Source: Craspedostauros australis (Eukaryota > Bacillariophyta > Bacillariophyceae > Mastogloiales > Achnanthaceae). From it: a stretch of DNA of 64,000 nucleotides. This document shows positions 30,421-43,087 of the stretch, piece by piece. Under the pieces are notes generated by a model. The model saw only the letters and a program-made list of their open reading frames with translations. It did not search any database and was not told where the DNA came from. The position numbers and the translations under genes are program-made. The stretch's first letter is position 1, and each line of letters opens with the position of its first letter. The stretch is taken from positions 434,001-498,000 of the forward strand of contig JAMXDE010000022.1 in NCBI GenBank assembly GCA_026770025.1. Direction: 5' to 3'.

Positions 30421-32720
30421 TCATCGTGACTTTATTTTGTGTGTGTCATTGTCAGGTCGACCTCGGCGTTTGAATCGAAGTCTTTGCCGCACCCTTTGCC
30501 ACCATGTCACTTCCATGTCTCCACGAAATCTTCTGCCTGTGGGGAGGACAGCAGATACATTTGACCTGTGCAGCTTCGACATGCTCCCACGGAGGCTTTC
30601 CTTCTGCCTGTGTTCTGACGCCGTGTCGCCAGCCTTGTTTCGCACGGACGGGTCGGTCATCTCCAACGTCATCAGATACTCGAACAACTCCAAGCAGTTG
30701 CTTTTCACAACACAGTGAAGCGGTGTGTCTCCTTGAATGTTCCTCGTGTTCACATCCACCTTCACATTGCTCGATTCAATCAATAGCTTCATCTTCTCCA
30801 CACAGTCGTCCCTGTCGTTGGCGTGGCCATGACAAATGCAATGCAATGCGGTGTCACCATCCCTATTCTGAAGTGTTGCGTTCACTGAGTCATGCCCCAC
30901 CAAATCTCGAAGAGTGAGCATTCCACTTTCCCGGCTCACGCATGCAAGATGGAGAAGCGTGTCACCATTTCGATTCTGGATGTTTGCAATTGGTTTGGCC
31001 TCGTCTATCAATTGCTTCGTGATGTCCGTGGCTCCCACGCGATTGTTGAGATGGGAGAGATCGCTGAGGTTGGCGGTGGGGATGACTTGATGTTGGATGA
31101 AATTAAAGAGGTGGGTGAGCCTGGTGGTGTCGTTGAATGTGTCAAACAAGCTTGCGTTGAAGGCGATGTGGAAGGGTGTGTTGCCAGCATGATTTTGGAT
31201 GTTGAGACTGCTGTTGGTCTTGTATGACTGGAGCAGGTACCTGATGACGTCTTGTTTCTGATGGTTGCATGCAAGATGGAGAGGTGTATTTCCACAGCTG
31301 TTTTGAATCTTGAGTATTTCATCGATGTTCATCTCATTGCTGTCGCTGTCGCCATTGTCGTTGCCGAGTTGATACTCTTCCATCAATAACTTCAAGAAGG
31401 GCAAAGTGTTATAGCGCCCGCGAGAGCAAAGAAGATGCAATGGCGTGTCGCCATGGTTGTTCTGGGTGCGGATGTGACTCTCTGTATCGATCTTGTCACA
31501 CTGGACCAGACAAGAAATCACACTCCCAGCACCATGCCAGTCCATGCGACAAGCCATGTGGAGAAGTGAATCACCGCTGTTGTTACGGATGTTGGGATTG
31601 ATGAAAGCGCTGACATCATCTGATTCTAGCAGGCATCGAAGGCTGCTTATTCTCTCCCAACATACGACATGCACAGGCGTGTCACCTTCGTTGTTCTGTT
31701 TGTTGATGTAGCCCTCCACATCAACTTGACAAGATTGCACCAAGTACTTCAATACATCCGTCTGGCCTTGTTCGCAAGCATGGTGGAGTAAGCTGTTCCC
31801 ACTGTTGTCTTCCATGACGACATGGATTCGATCAGATTCCAGCAAGTACTCCACAAGATCTCTGTTTCCGTCCTTGCAAGCTAGATGGAGCAATGTCTGC
31901 CCTCTGTTGTTTTGGGCGTTGACGTCCACATCACTTCGATCAGACTGCATGAAGTACTCGGCAATATCTTTGTGTCCACGCATGCACGCACTGTGCAGTG
32001 GCATATTGCCGCAGTCGTCTCGAATGTTGACATCCACATGGAAGTGATCTGATTCCACCAGGTACTTCACGGTGCTTATGTTTCCACGATGGCAGGCATG
32101 ATGGAGCACTGTCACTCCACGATCATCCTGGAGATTGACATCCACCCTGATTCGATCAGACTCCAACAAGTACTTCACAATGGCTGTGTTTCCATTGTAA
32201 CAGGCAACATGCAGCGGTGTTGCAATAATACCATAGCAATCGGTGTTCACGATGCCACAATATGTACCCTCTTCGCATGATTCGACCAAGGCTTGCACCG
32301 TTGTCAAGTCGTTCCTGTTGCATGCTTTGTACAATTGCACTGGCCATGTATCGTTGGGGTCATCACTGTTATCAAATCAGTTTCATTTTTATTCCGACAT
32401 GATAGAATGTGCCCCAACAGACGCATGCAGAGTTGAATGGAAGAAGGAGGGAGAGGGATGCATCAACGCGAGTGTGAGCAGAAAGAGATTGCAGTGTCAT
32501 GTGCGCTCAGCTGTGCGCTTTGGATGGACGATTGTTTTTGTTCACTGGTGCGATCAAGAGGCAAGTGCAGCTGCTGGCACGCAGACAGGAAGATGGATGT
32601 CAAATCGTTCGTGCCAGAGAGAATTTCACCATCAACACACCCACTGCAGAAGGCATCAGCACAAGCGCAAACACAAATGTAACACAACCAAGCAACTCAC
32701 TGATACCAACCCATGGCCAT
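30421..32720 (-). CDS. Ankyrin-repeat protein
   Basis: The main exon 30421-32365 encodes about 14 ankyrin repeats of the form G-x-T-P-LH-x-AC-x-x-G-N, many linked by a conserved YLLESD-x-x-x-VDVN spacer, which points to recent internal duplication. The frame has no ATG at its 5' end. It joins in phase (2) across a 335-bp intron (CA|GTGAGT donor, AACAG acceptor) to a 20-nt exon at 32701-32720 that begins MAMGWYH, giving the N-terminus MAMGWYHDDPNDTWPVQLY. About 654 residues. No transmembrane segment or other domain is visible except a basic C-terminus (RRFRGDMEVTWWQRVRQRLR). Ankyrin stacks bind proteins. The partner is unknown. The short first exon is a proposal and the main exon is secure. 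Confidence 0.75.
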
Positions 32721-33821
32721 TCGGTTGCTCCTGTACGAATGCGAGGAGATCCTTGAACGGACAGATCGTTGGACGGAGGTAGCCTGTACTTGAACGTATG
32801 TTGCGTCGACGGCAATCTGCGCTTGAAACGAAACGATCCACTCTGCTTGTGAGAGGAAGGGTGCTGTGCTCTGCGTTGTTGGATCTTGAACAGCTGCAGT
32901 GAGGTGACAGAATGGTGTCGATAAGGTAGAGTCCTCTCTGCTCGTAGTCGTGTGCACGAAGATGAATGGGTTGTGAATTGGTCACAATCATTGTGGATTC
33001 GCTTGTGGTGCAGTGTCGTGATGTTGTTGGTCGTGGTGGATGATGTTGGTGTGTGTGTGTTTGTCATTTGCAGGTTTGGATTGCGATTTGTTCTCATTCA
33101 GACGGGAGGACCAATACGACTCAAATTGGTGACTGCGATGCGCTGAGTTTTCCATCGCGTTCTGTGTTTCGTGCAGTGTTGTGTGTTCGGTGTTGATACC
33201 CACCCAACGACAGATCCGTCTCAGCAACGCGACTCCTCATTGATGTGGATGTGGATGTGGATGTGGATGTGGATGTGGATGTGGATGTGGATGTGGAGAT
33301 GTTGCCATGGTACGACGGCTAACAACACATGTTCGAATGTGACGTAATGCTCGCAAACTGACATGATCGATCAGAGTACAATCATGGTGCACATAATATC
33401 ATTTTACATGATATAATAATATACACGAATACTATGCTGTTTTCGGTAGCTGCACCATGCGATGAACTTGCAAGCACGCCTATCGTCAGAGTGCCTACAA
33501 GTCCCAGGTGCAGTACTCGAATTCTGCAACAGACCAAACTGGAAAGTATAATATAATAGGTAAGTGTTGGTGGTAACAGTTGATCGAATTCGGATTATCC
33601 TGTGCGTGCACAATCACTCAAGCTTTGTGTCTTACACATCTCTGGACCATCGACGAACTCGAATCGCACAGCGGGTGCATACATCCATTTTTGTGTGTTT
33701 TGGTGTGTTCCATTCGGAGCCTTGTGTTGTACTGTGCTCTACGTACTGTGGCACACTACATCGGGCGTCAAGAGAAGACAAGAGAGAGAGACGACGACGA
33801 CGACGCCGCCTCTATTCCTCG
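32721..33821. other. Intergenic with hexamer tandem repeat
   Basis: Separates the ankyrin gene from the phosphate transporter. The only structure seen is a (GATGTG)n array at 33242-33297. Confidence 0.5.
33242..33297. repeat. (GATGTG)n minisatellite
   Basis: About nine perfect copies of a hexamer. Not in a supported reading frame. Confidence 0.9.
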
Positions 33822-35919
33822 CTAAGCTTCTCCGACAGATTCGGCGACCTCAGCGTCGGCTTCCTTCTCAGGCATCTCCGTGTCTTCGTCGTCAGCGACG
33901 AGCCCGGTGTGCTCGGCCAAGGCGGCAATGCGGGCCTTGAGGTACTCCATGTCTTCTGGGAGGGCCTGGATGGCTTCTTGGCGGTTCTGGCGGGCGACCA
34001 TGGTGTCGTAACAGGCCTCCTTACCGCCGTTGAACTGGCAGTAGTAGCCAACATAAACGACGATGAAGAAGACGGCGACGGTCAAGCACGCTCCAAGCGT
34101 GGTGAAGGACTTCTTGTCCTGGGTGAACAACCAGGAGAGGCCGAGGAAGAGGAGTGGGACGATCAAGAACATGACGATGATGTACACCAATGGGAATCCA
34201 CGCCAGAGGCGGGTACCCTTTCCAAGCTGACGGGCGGCCATGAGTGGGACGTTGCGCATGAACGGGACTGGGTACCAGATGAGGATTCCGGAGATGTTGA
34301 AGAACAAGTGGGCAAGGGCGACGCGGAGGGCGTTGGTTCCATCAGTGACGAAGGCGGAGAGGATGGCGGTACCGGTGGTTCCGATGTTGGCTCCAAGGGT
34401 CAGTGGAAGCATCTGTTCAAGACGGAGGACTCCCATACCGACGAGTGGTGTGAGGGCGGACGTAGTGATGGAGGAGGACTGGACGACCATGGTGATTCCT
34501 GCTCCGAGCATGATGGCGAGGTATCCGTTGATGTTGGTGGCCTTGTGGATGATGCGGGTGGAGGTTCCGAGGAGCATCTTCTGGAGGATAGTGACCATGG
34601 CGAAGAGGCAGACGAAGAGGATTCCGATGGCGATGATGAAGATGATGAATCCTGAGATCTGGTCGTCCCTCTTGCTGGCCTCTGCTTGGAAGAAGGCTGG
34701 GCAGTCTCCGGTCTTCTTGTCGCATTCAATGAGTCCGACCTTGGAGCAAGTCTTCTTGGTTGGATTGTTGTTGTCGGTGCAGTTGATTGGGTAGAAGTCG
34801 GAGCAGGATCCTCCCTTGGCGACGGCCTCGATGACTTTCTTGTTGGCGCTGATGATCTTCTTTCCAAGCGGAGACACGAGCTTCTTGACTGGTCCCTCCC
34901 ACTTGTCACCGCTCTCGGTGTCGGCGTTGGCGACGAGGGCCTTGGTCAAAGCGTTCAGGTATCCGGTGATGATCTCAAGTGGGAGAAGGATGCTGACAGA
35001 GAGAAAGTTGAACATATCATGGACGGTGGCACCGGCGAAGGCACGCTCGAGCTGGTCTCCATCTCCCAAATGGCCGATGGCGACGATGGTGTTGGTGACG
35101 GAGGTTCCGATGTTGGCGCCCATGATCATGTAGATTCCCTGGCGGACGGAGACGGCATCAGCACCGACAAGGGCGACGACGATGGAGGTGGTGGTGGAGG
35201 AAGACTGGAGAAGGACGGTGGCGAGGATGCCGACCATGAGCCCAGCGATTGGGTTCGTCTCATCACCGAACAAACTTCCGGCGGTGCAACCACCCATCAC
35301 CTTGGCCCCGGATCCGAGAAGCTCGAGTCCGACGAGGAAGAAGTAGAGGAAGAAAACGACGGTGCAGACTCCCAAGAACACGTACGCCCACTCCTCGGCA
35401 GTGTGAGAGCAGCAGGTCTGCAGAACCTCCCCCCAAGAGGCGTCTTCGATGTCCGCTGGGTTCTCAACCTCGAAGTCGACATCTCCAATGTGCATGGAGT
35501 TGGTTGGACGGTCCTTGCGGCTCTTGGCTTCCTCATTGACGAGCTGTGGATCTTTATCGGCCTGTGGTGAAGTGTATGGATGGATTGGGGAATTGGTTCG
35601 TTGGCGTGTATTGTATTATACATACGTATTATATACAAGCAATGACATTGGTGTGTGAGCGATGTCGCTTGTGGGGACAGTGCAGCACACCACACTTGTG
35701 TCGCAGAACATAGTTATGTGGTTTGCTGTCGAGCATGGCCGTACGAGGATACCATGATGAAAGAAAGCCGGTACATGCAAGGGACTGTATCCACACCGAA
35801 GCAAGACACCGCTCCATGCGGGGGTAGCCAGGTACTCTCTCTTCGCAGAGAGTTGCATGATGATTTCACATTGAAGAGTACCTTAATTCCAAGGCATACA
35901 TCGTGTTGTTACTCACCAT
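33822..35919 (-). CDS. Sodium-dependent phosphate cotransporter, SLC34/NaPi-II type
   Basis: A 580-residue membrane protein with two inverted halves, each carrying the QSSS signature that binds sodium and phosphate: VLLQSSSTTTS (about 120-126) and MVVQSSSITTS (about 362-368). GANIGTS and GANIGTT follow them. A cysteine-rich loop (CSDFYPINCT, TCSKVGLIECDKKTGDC) lies between the halves, as in the extracellular loop of animal NaPi-II. The C-terminus is acidic. The main exon is 33822-35561. It has no start of its own before MHIG, but joins in phase across a 355-bp intron (CACAG acceptor, ATG|GTGAGT donor) to an ATG at 35917-35919, giving MADKDPQLVNEE. It would import phosphate with sodium at the plasma membrane, as expected for a marine alga. 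Confidence 0.9.
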
Positions 35920-37604
35920 GTTGATGGTTGGGTTGCTTGACTTTGCTTTGCGGTTGGTGGTGGTGGTGGCTGTTGTTTGCTCGTCTGTTCCGTAGTTGCT
36001 TCCGAATTGTGCAAATCCGATTTTTGTGAGCAGATCGAGAAGGTGTCCAGATCAGATCAAGATGCCAAGCACACACTTGTCACAGCACACCGAGACACGA
36101 GGTGCTGGTGGCGAGGATCACAATGCTAGCACAAGAGAGTATCAGGGTACAGTGGTGATTGTGCCATACGTACGTGTGAGGGCCATGATGCGCTCACCAC
36201 CCCGCGCCACATCACATGACGCCCACCTATGCCTCTTGAATACCTCTCGGGGACCTGAATCTGAAATGGGTGGAGCCGACGCCACGGTCACCAATGGATC
36301 AATCCAACATCTCCGATAGACAGCGAAGAAGCCGCCTCCTTCATGTAGGGTGATCATGTTGTTGATTCATTGAAGATTCGTGTGGACCCAACGACGACGA
36401 CGATGATGATGATGATGATGATGCCATCATCTGGTTTTATACTCCGGCTTCCACACCTGATTGGGATGATCCCCCTGATGAAGAATTGCTGCCTGAGCAT
36501 TGTCGTGGGTACTGCAATCGATGCTATCGGTGTCGCAAACGTATCGTGGAATTTCCACCCGCCTGACGTTGTCAGACAGAGCAGAAAGACGGAGAAGCAA
36601 GATGATGCCAATTGAAAGCGGGGAACAACAAAATGTGAGCGGCACTCGAGCTGCCTGGTGAGCGTGGGCGTGTTCACCAAACCGGAGACGGAGAAGTTTG
36701 GCGACGATGACGTCAGCATATAATGGCGTTGTGGACGCGTGCCGATCCCATTTGATCGAAGAAGATCCAGACAAAGTGAAAGCCCAAATTTGACACGAAT
36801 GGAGATGCGGGTTTTGGAACCACGGTAATGTAGTTATAAGCAAGTAGTTTTGTTGTCCTATTCGTGGAAACACAAATCCACGATTTCATGTGCTCATTTT
36901 CATGTAGGAAGTCCCTTTTGCATTCTCTCAGGATTCGTCTTGCGGGATCTCGGTAATATGCGTGTAATCGGTAGTATTAAAATCAGAAAACCATTTGGTT
37001 GGTGATGGTTGCAAACCGAAGAGACGATACTCGCACCTCAACTGGCACCCAAACGAGCACTATGCTCGACAAGAATGAGCACACGCACAACCAAAATCCC
37101 CGCTCCCAGACACACCTGGGTTCAGACGCTGCGCCTGTTGGAGAAACAGGCCGCAGTGCTGCGGTTGCGTTCTTCTTGCGCTCTCGACTTCCAGCGTTCA
37201 CCTCAGCTAAAACCAACATGATGAAATTGGATGTTCAATGACTGGAGTGATGATTACGAATTTCCTCGTGTTGGTTAAGCTACGCCGTAGGCCTGGAAGA
37301 GGACGGTTTGAGGTCATTCCGGGTCGAGCATGCATGTGCACCGCCCTTCCTTGGAAGAGCAACAGCGGCAATGAATGGTCTGCTGCCATGCGCTACCGAG
37401 ATTGCCTTAGTTTGAGTGTTTTCGCTTCCGCCGGTCTTGTTCTGGATCCGCCTTCTCACGTGTTGGCCGCACCAGTACATGTGGTGTCATGCGCTTGACC
37501 GTGCCAATATCGAGTTCGGTGCTCCCAGGTTTGCTCGCGCTAGTCTATGCCCACGCCGACGACGAGCTCCGTTCCATCACCGTCGTGTCGCGTCTACCAA
37601 TACT
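35920..37604. other. Intergenic
   Basis: 5' side of the phosphate transporter and 3' side of the nitroreductase gene. A GAC/GAT run lies at about 36395-36422. Several short frames exist but none has recognisable content. Confidence 0.4.
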
Positions 37605-38534
37605 CTACGGCATACTCGAGAGAACATCTTCGACTGTCTTCTGGCGTTGTTTGCGATCCGTATTTTGCAACCCGCCGCGGGCGAAACCGTACCACACAAC
37701 GCCCACGACCACCTCCTTTGATTGGTCCACTCCGCAGAGCTTGGCGAACTCGGCCGTTTTCTGCACAGGACCAGATGTCCACTTGCTGCCAACGCCTTCC
37801 GACCACATGGAGAGCATGAAATTCTGGATGGCGCAGGAGACGCTCCTGAAGTCCTCAGGATGAGGCTCGTCAGATCCATCGTCCATGAGGGAGCAGGTGA
37901 CGACGCACCAACCCGGAATGTTGGTCCACCTCATGAAGGACCCTTCGGTTCCACCGAGTTCCCGATTGAGATCGGCTACCTTGGCCACAGTCTCAGCCCC
38001 CAGCTGGATGAATCTCCACGGCTCGCTTCCGCTGCGGTTGGGTGCGGATATGGCGCACTTGATGGCACGTCGCAGCACGTCGTCGGCGACGGGCGTTTTG
38101 TCGAACTTGCCCACGGTGCGGCGGTTGCAGATGATCGCTTGGAAGGCCTCCGCCGAGGAACGTGCGGCCTCCACAGCGCTGGAGTACCACGGGAGGAAGT
38201 CCTCGACGTCGACCTTGCCGCATTCGTCAACGTCCAAGTAGCGAAACAGCGCCTCGCACTCTTCGTTGTCGGCGGAGATGTCCAGCATGTCGAGGAGATC
38301 GCTGAGTTCGTATTGGTCGATGTCGTTCGTCTTGTCCTTGTCCACCATGGCGAATACCTCACGGGCGTGCTCCTCTTCGGCCTTCGACAGCACGTCATCC
38401 TGGCTGGACGAGGCCAGGGAAGACAACGGTGCTAGCCATGATGGCGATGTCGGCGATCTGGATGGAGTAACGAAGCCTGCTGTGAGTTCAGCCAGCACGC
38501 CAAGGAGGCAGAGCGCCGACAGTCCGATGTTCAT
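37605..38534 (-). CDS. EF-hand/nitroreductase fusion with organelle-type leader
   Basis: 309 residues from ATG 38534. A signal-peptide-like leader (LSALCLLGVLAELTAG) is followed by FVTPSR, resembling the Phe at the cleavage site of diatom plastid precursors. Two EF-hands follow: loop 1 DKDKTNDIDQYE (65-76) has all standard ligands, and loop 2 DVDECGKVDVED (101-112) ends in Asp instead of Glu. From about 137 a nitroreductase-family domain begins (NRRTVGKFDKTPV, then APNRSGSEPWRF at 164-175) and ends with VVVGVVWYGFARG. The family binds FMN and uses NAD(P)H to reduce nitro compounds, quinones or flavins. The EF-hands suggest calcium control (inference). Intronless and complete. Confidence 0.8.
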   Translation of the reverse strand: MNIGLSALCLLGVLAELTAGFVTPSRSPTSPSWLAPLSSLASSSQDDVLSKAEEEHAREVFAMVDKDKTNDIDQYELSDLLDMLDISADNEECEALFRYLDVDECGKVDVEDFLPWYSSAVEAARSSAEAFQAIICNRRTVGKFDKTPVADDVLRRAIKCAISAPNRSGSEPWRFIQLGAETVAKVADLNRELGGTEGSFMRWTNIPGWCVVTCSLMDDGSDEPHPEDFRSVSCAIQNFMLSMWSEGVGSKWTSGPVQKTAEFAKLCGVDQSKEVVVGVVWYGFARGGLQNTDRKQRQKTVEDVLSSMP

Positions 38535-41500
38535 AATTTGGGAATCGGTAGGATACACGATACAGGTGCAAATGAAGTGTTGTGGTGGATGAAGGAAGGA
38601 AGGGGTTGTGCGATTCTCCTGCTATACTATATGATGCGATGGTCTTACGGTGCCAGTGCGATGGTGCGATGTTGTGCCTGCTGCGACGATCTGTGGTTGT
38701 GGATGGATGGTGCTGCCATCACTGTCGTCTGTGTCGTTGGCGTCGGTCAGAATGGTTCGCGATCTTCCTCGTTTGTGGAAAAGCGAAGTCATCACAGTTC
38801 TCAGCTGTTGGTTCCGGGGAGAAAGATACCGATGTCACTTTGAGTCTAACCAAGTACTCTCAGCGAGCTCGCATGCCGCGGCGAAACTCCTCTCCCCAGA
38901 GAGAGACAAATCGCCTCCAGACATCCATGCCATCACCTTCATCCACCCAGATCCATCAGTCTCCCGACAACGTACCGCTATCTGCGCAGGTCCATCTCAA
39001 CCATCCGCTATGCGGAGGCCCTCCTCAGCAAGATTGCCACTCCTCTGCTCTGGGGCTCCCCAGGCGCGACAAGAGGCGACAGCCGTCTTGTGAGGTCGCA
39101 GGTGCACAACCTGCCACGCGCATGGCGTGCGTCAGGGGAGGCCTTGGGGCGACTTGTTGATGCCGTCCAGGGCTGGCGATTGCTGGCGGGACGAACGTAT
39201 GGAGGAATAGTGTATTTATTGTGCTCTCGAGCGCACCATCGTCAGCATCACGGAATCCGAACAAAGCTGGACGCTTGTGATGAGGTGTTCCTGACAATGG
39301 TGCGGCTTGTGCGGCTCTAATAATTGCGTTTCGATGACGACGCTCAACGAATAAACGTACGCAACAGCATGAATGGTGCCGCAGCTAGGTCCATGGCTTA
39401 CGAAAACACACTTATACGAGATAGATATAGAGAGAGGGAGAGAGTGTGTGTGTGAGCGTGTGTCTGCATTTAGCCAGCCCAACGAGTGGTCTCCTTCGCC
39501 GGAATGCGCACGAAGCGCGTCCTGTGGTTGCGGATAGCGGGTTGCGCGCACGTCCTTTCCTCTCCGACGATCAAGAGGAGAGGCGGGTCTGCGGCACGAC
39601 AAGCGAAGAAGCAGAGCTTCGGAAAGATGTGTCAGTCAAGATTCGCCACGAATTCCCAAAAGGTCAGAGACCGGGTTGGAATGTCTCACTCTGCGACACA
39701 CAACCACCCATGGGGCCAAAGCATGACCATCGATCCAACCTCACCGTATCATCTTCGTACAATGCTGCGTTGAGATTCGGGACGTCCGAAGCCTTTGCGA
39801 AATCGCGGCATCACGAAACCGGCGCTTCGCACGAAGGCGCGTTTCGTGTCCAAGATCGCATTTACCTCGTGGATCGCGGGTACGATCAGAGCGTTTTCAC
39901 AGGAACCGCCCAGATGCGTCATTCTCCCCCGGACGAAGTGCTGGGCGTCACCCTTGCGCGAAGAAGACAGAGGAGAGGGGTACAAAGAGAGGGCGGACAG
40001 AATCGTGAAATCCCTCAGTGGAGCACAGAACGTAGAATCGTTGGAGTAGGACAAACTGCTCGCTCCATAGATGCCGAGTGCGAACAAATGACGCAGACCG
40101 TGAACCTCTCGCATCGACGAACGTGTTTGCTAATGGTGTGTGAGTGTGATGCAGACCGTGAACCTCTCGTGTGTTTGTTGCTGGGTGATGGTCTGAGATT
40201 GTCGCTCCTCTTCGTTAGTTGTGCGCTGCGTGCCTGGTGCGGTAGCTTTCTCGGTGCCCGCTCCGACCGACTGCACCAGAATGTCCAACTTCACCGAGGG
40301 GCAAGAAGTCCTTCTTTGGTTCTTGGCTTTTGTGATGTCCGCTTCCACCGCTTTGGGTGGCGCGCACCACTGCCCCACCGTATCAAATCCGTCATGGTGG
40401 AAGTCGGCGATCTTGCTCCGTCTTGGCTGATCTTGGGCGGTTACCCAATTCTCCTCTCCGTTGGGGTTGCGAATCTCTGGACTTCCTCTTGTCGTGCAGA
40501 CATGCCATTCCCGCTGAAACTGGCATGGAGTTGAGCTTTCTCTTCGGCCCTCAGCTTCCAGAAAGCAGACGAAAGCAAACCAACCAGAAACGAAAAGACC
40601 ATCTCCCCTTTGTGAGACTTGGTGAGACATGGCGAGACATCTTCGTCCTCCCATCAGCTCTATCAGTCTTGTGCTGGCCCTCGCAGGCAACTGTCACCCG
40701 TAACGCGAGAAGCCAGCTGGTGGTCATCAGCTACCAACTACCAGCTGCCAACTCCCACCTGAGCGGCTATCACTTGCCAGGTACCGACTGCGTGGTGGTT
40801 CGCTTCCGGTTCCGACCTGGAAACATCATCGGCGCTACCCACACCCGCGGCTCGTCGACATGCAAGGAGCAACTCACTCCACCAGAGACGCTCGATCCCT
40901 CCCCTTACGTCATAACGCTCTCCAGAAGCACCTTCTCGCTCGCTGTGACGACTGTATGGCTTCAGCGTAGTCGTCATTGTGTGGCATGAGTATTCGCCGA
41001 AGAGCGTATGGTTAGCCAACATATATGTCGTCGCCTTGCACACCAGCACGAAGTGCTGTGACCTATTTGTCTCCAAGGCGAATAACGCGCTTTCGCCAAA
41101 CTCGCGAGCAGACGAGGTGCCCTGTATCCGTGTGGTAGCACGCACAGCAGGGTCAGAAGACCCGCCAGGGCGAAATCTGGCTCTCTGTTTGTCTGTGTCT
41201 GGGAAAGTCATTTGCCACGTTGGTGATCGTGTTTTTGTCCAAAGAGCGATGCATGACAAGTTGACAAATCGGGAGAAGATTTCTCAACGACAAGGATGCG
41301 CTTGTCATGTGCGTGTGGGTCGACGCCGTTTTATCTCACGATTGTGACTTATTGGTCCAATCCTATCTCGGCAGTGCGGTGGAATGAAACAATACGGCAT
41401 TTGTACCACGCAGCTCGGTGTTGGCTGGTGGTGGCCACAGCGCCATGACAAATGAGTGAAAAGCACGGATGTCTGCCTTGCACTCCGACTTGTGTTGGTG

Positions 41501-42157
41501 CTCGCGTGGGATGGCAGCCGGAGGTCCTCCCCCAACTGTGAAGCTTCACATCGACATGAACGGCGCCGCTGCCATTCCAGCCGCTGTTTCTGCGGTTCCG
41601 CTTCCTTGTCGAAACGCATTTCTGCCATCCACCACCGTGTTTGGTCGTGATCGTTCCCTCACAAATATGTCCACCTTCGTAGCAAGACCGTTTTGTCCGT
41701 GGGGCATTGGTCATGGAGAATTCGACGGACTCCATGTTCGCACTGTGCTTCTCAATTTGTCCTGCGAAGAAATGACAGTACCGACTCTTCTGCCGTCCTG
41801 TGATGGTGCCGCAAATACGAATAACACGTATGGTGCATTCCACTGCTTTCCCGTTTGCGGAGTTAATCCAGGACGCCCCGCTTCTCGCCCCACAAACCAC
41901 CACCATCACCACCATTCATCACTACCGCCACCACGCTGCACACCCGTATTCTCAGCTCCTACAAGCCATGGTAGCAGAGGCGCTAATTCGCAAAGAGCCG
42001 TTTCTCTTTCTACTCCCTCCTCTTTTGTCCAACCCCATTCTTCCTCATAAAATTAGCACTCGGACCAAATCAACGTACAATCTTCACTTAACTCCTCTCC
42101 GTCATTCCAAGCACATCAACAACATCACCAATTCAACGCCCGAAAACAGCAACAACA
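38535..42157. other. Long intergenic region
   Basis: About 3.6 kb without a gene I can support. The longest frame (39446-40534, +) has no ATG near its start and no family match. Minus-strand frames at 40130-40690 and 40738-41259 are equally unrecognised. A 19-bp sequence (GCAGACCGTGAACCTCTCG) occurs twice, at about 40096 and 40152. A TATA-like CATAAAATTAG at about 42047 lies about 110 bp before the next gene. Confidence 0.4.
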
Positions 42158-43087
42158 ATGAGCGCACACCGTACCACCGCAATGCCCTGCCAATCCAGCC
42201 GCACTCAACAGAGGCCTTGTCATGATGAGTTCTGCCACGATGAGTGCGGTTCCTCACCAGCAAACATGATCTGCGAAGCAGCCGCATTCATCACCATGTC
42301 GTCGACAATCGCCATGCTGAACAACCAAGGTCTCCTCCATCTGGAGCAAGGGCATTACCTCGAAGCCGTCCACCACCTCACAAACGCATTGACCTTGGTC
42401 AAGACAGCTCTGTACACGAACCCATCATGTGACGAACTGTCGTGTGGAATGGATGAATGGATGTGCGAGCCCATCCAACTACGATGCGGCACTCCATACA
42501 CAAGCGAATGCGCAGCGACTTCTCCTTCATCAGTACTAGCCGCAGCAACAAACGAAGGCACGAGCTACCTCAAAGATATGAGCTCGCATGTCCACGCCCC
42601 ACAGCACGCACCAACCATGTGCACTCGCGCGGTGGTCTTGCCCATCACCGATGATGATGCCATCATCTCCCAATGCGCATCCACCGGCCTCATCTACAAC
42701 CTCGCCCTCGCGAAGCACTTGCAGGCCATGCAGTACGAACACACCAACCGCAACCTGTGCGACGTGTACCTGCAAAAGGCAGTCTCTCTGTACAGACTCG
42801 CCAACGCGATCCAGATAGAGCAGGGCCTGAACGCGGATGACAACACTATCTTCGCCCTTGCCGTCGCCAACAACCTGGCTGTCATCTACAACAGCCGAGG
42901 CCACACGGAGGCCGCGCACCACCTGTACGAGCACATGCTCTCGATCTGCATATACACCATCGACTGCCGCCGAAGCAGGATGAGTCATTCCATGACATCA
43001 TCATCGAAGCTGGAAACGTTCTTCCTGGCTGCTCACAACGCCCTCTCTCGAACCAACGGCGAGGACCAATCCGCTCCAGCAGCATGA
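42158..43087 (+). CDS. TPR-like protein of a family expanded in diatoms
   Basis: 309 residues from ATG 42158. Three segments have TPR character: LLHLEQGHYLEAVHHLTNAL (about 54-73), LIYNLALAKHLQAM with KAVSLYRLANAIQ (about 178-215), and VANNLAVIYNSRGHTEAAHHLYEHML (about 234-259). Helix pairs of this type, with the NNLAVIY signature and a C-terminal block ending in an ICIYTIDC-like stretch, are common in diatom genomes as short uncharacterised proteins. It probably acts as a binding scaffold. No signal peptide or catalytic motif is seen. The gene is convergent with the dioxygenase gene downstream. Confidence 0.7.
   Translation: MSAHRTTAMPCQSSRTQQRPCHDEFCHDECGSSPANMICEAAAFITMSSTIAMLNNQGLLHLEQGHYLEAVHHLTNALTLVKTALYTNPSCDELSCGMDEWMCEPIQLRCGTPYTSECAATSPSSVLAAATNEGTSYLKDMSSHVHAPQHAPTMCTRAVVLPITDDDAIISQCASTGLIYNLALAKHLQAMQYEHTNRNLCDVYLQKAVSLYRLANAIQIEQGLNADDNTIFALAVANNLAVIYNSRGHTEAAHHLYEHMLSICIYTIDCRRSRMSHSMTSSSKLETFFLAAHNALSRTNGEDQSAPAA

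Noticed and set aside
33242-33297. GATGTG array as a possible CRISPR-like or telomeric repeat
   Set aside because: A simple perfect hexamer without spacers, not a telomere unit known in stramenopiles, and a single short block.
39446-40534. 362-codon plus-strand frame
   Set aside because: No ATG near its 5' end, no recognisable domain, and other open frames on the opposite strand. Chance openness is more likely.
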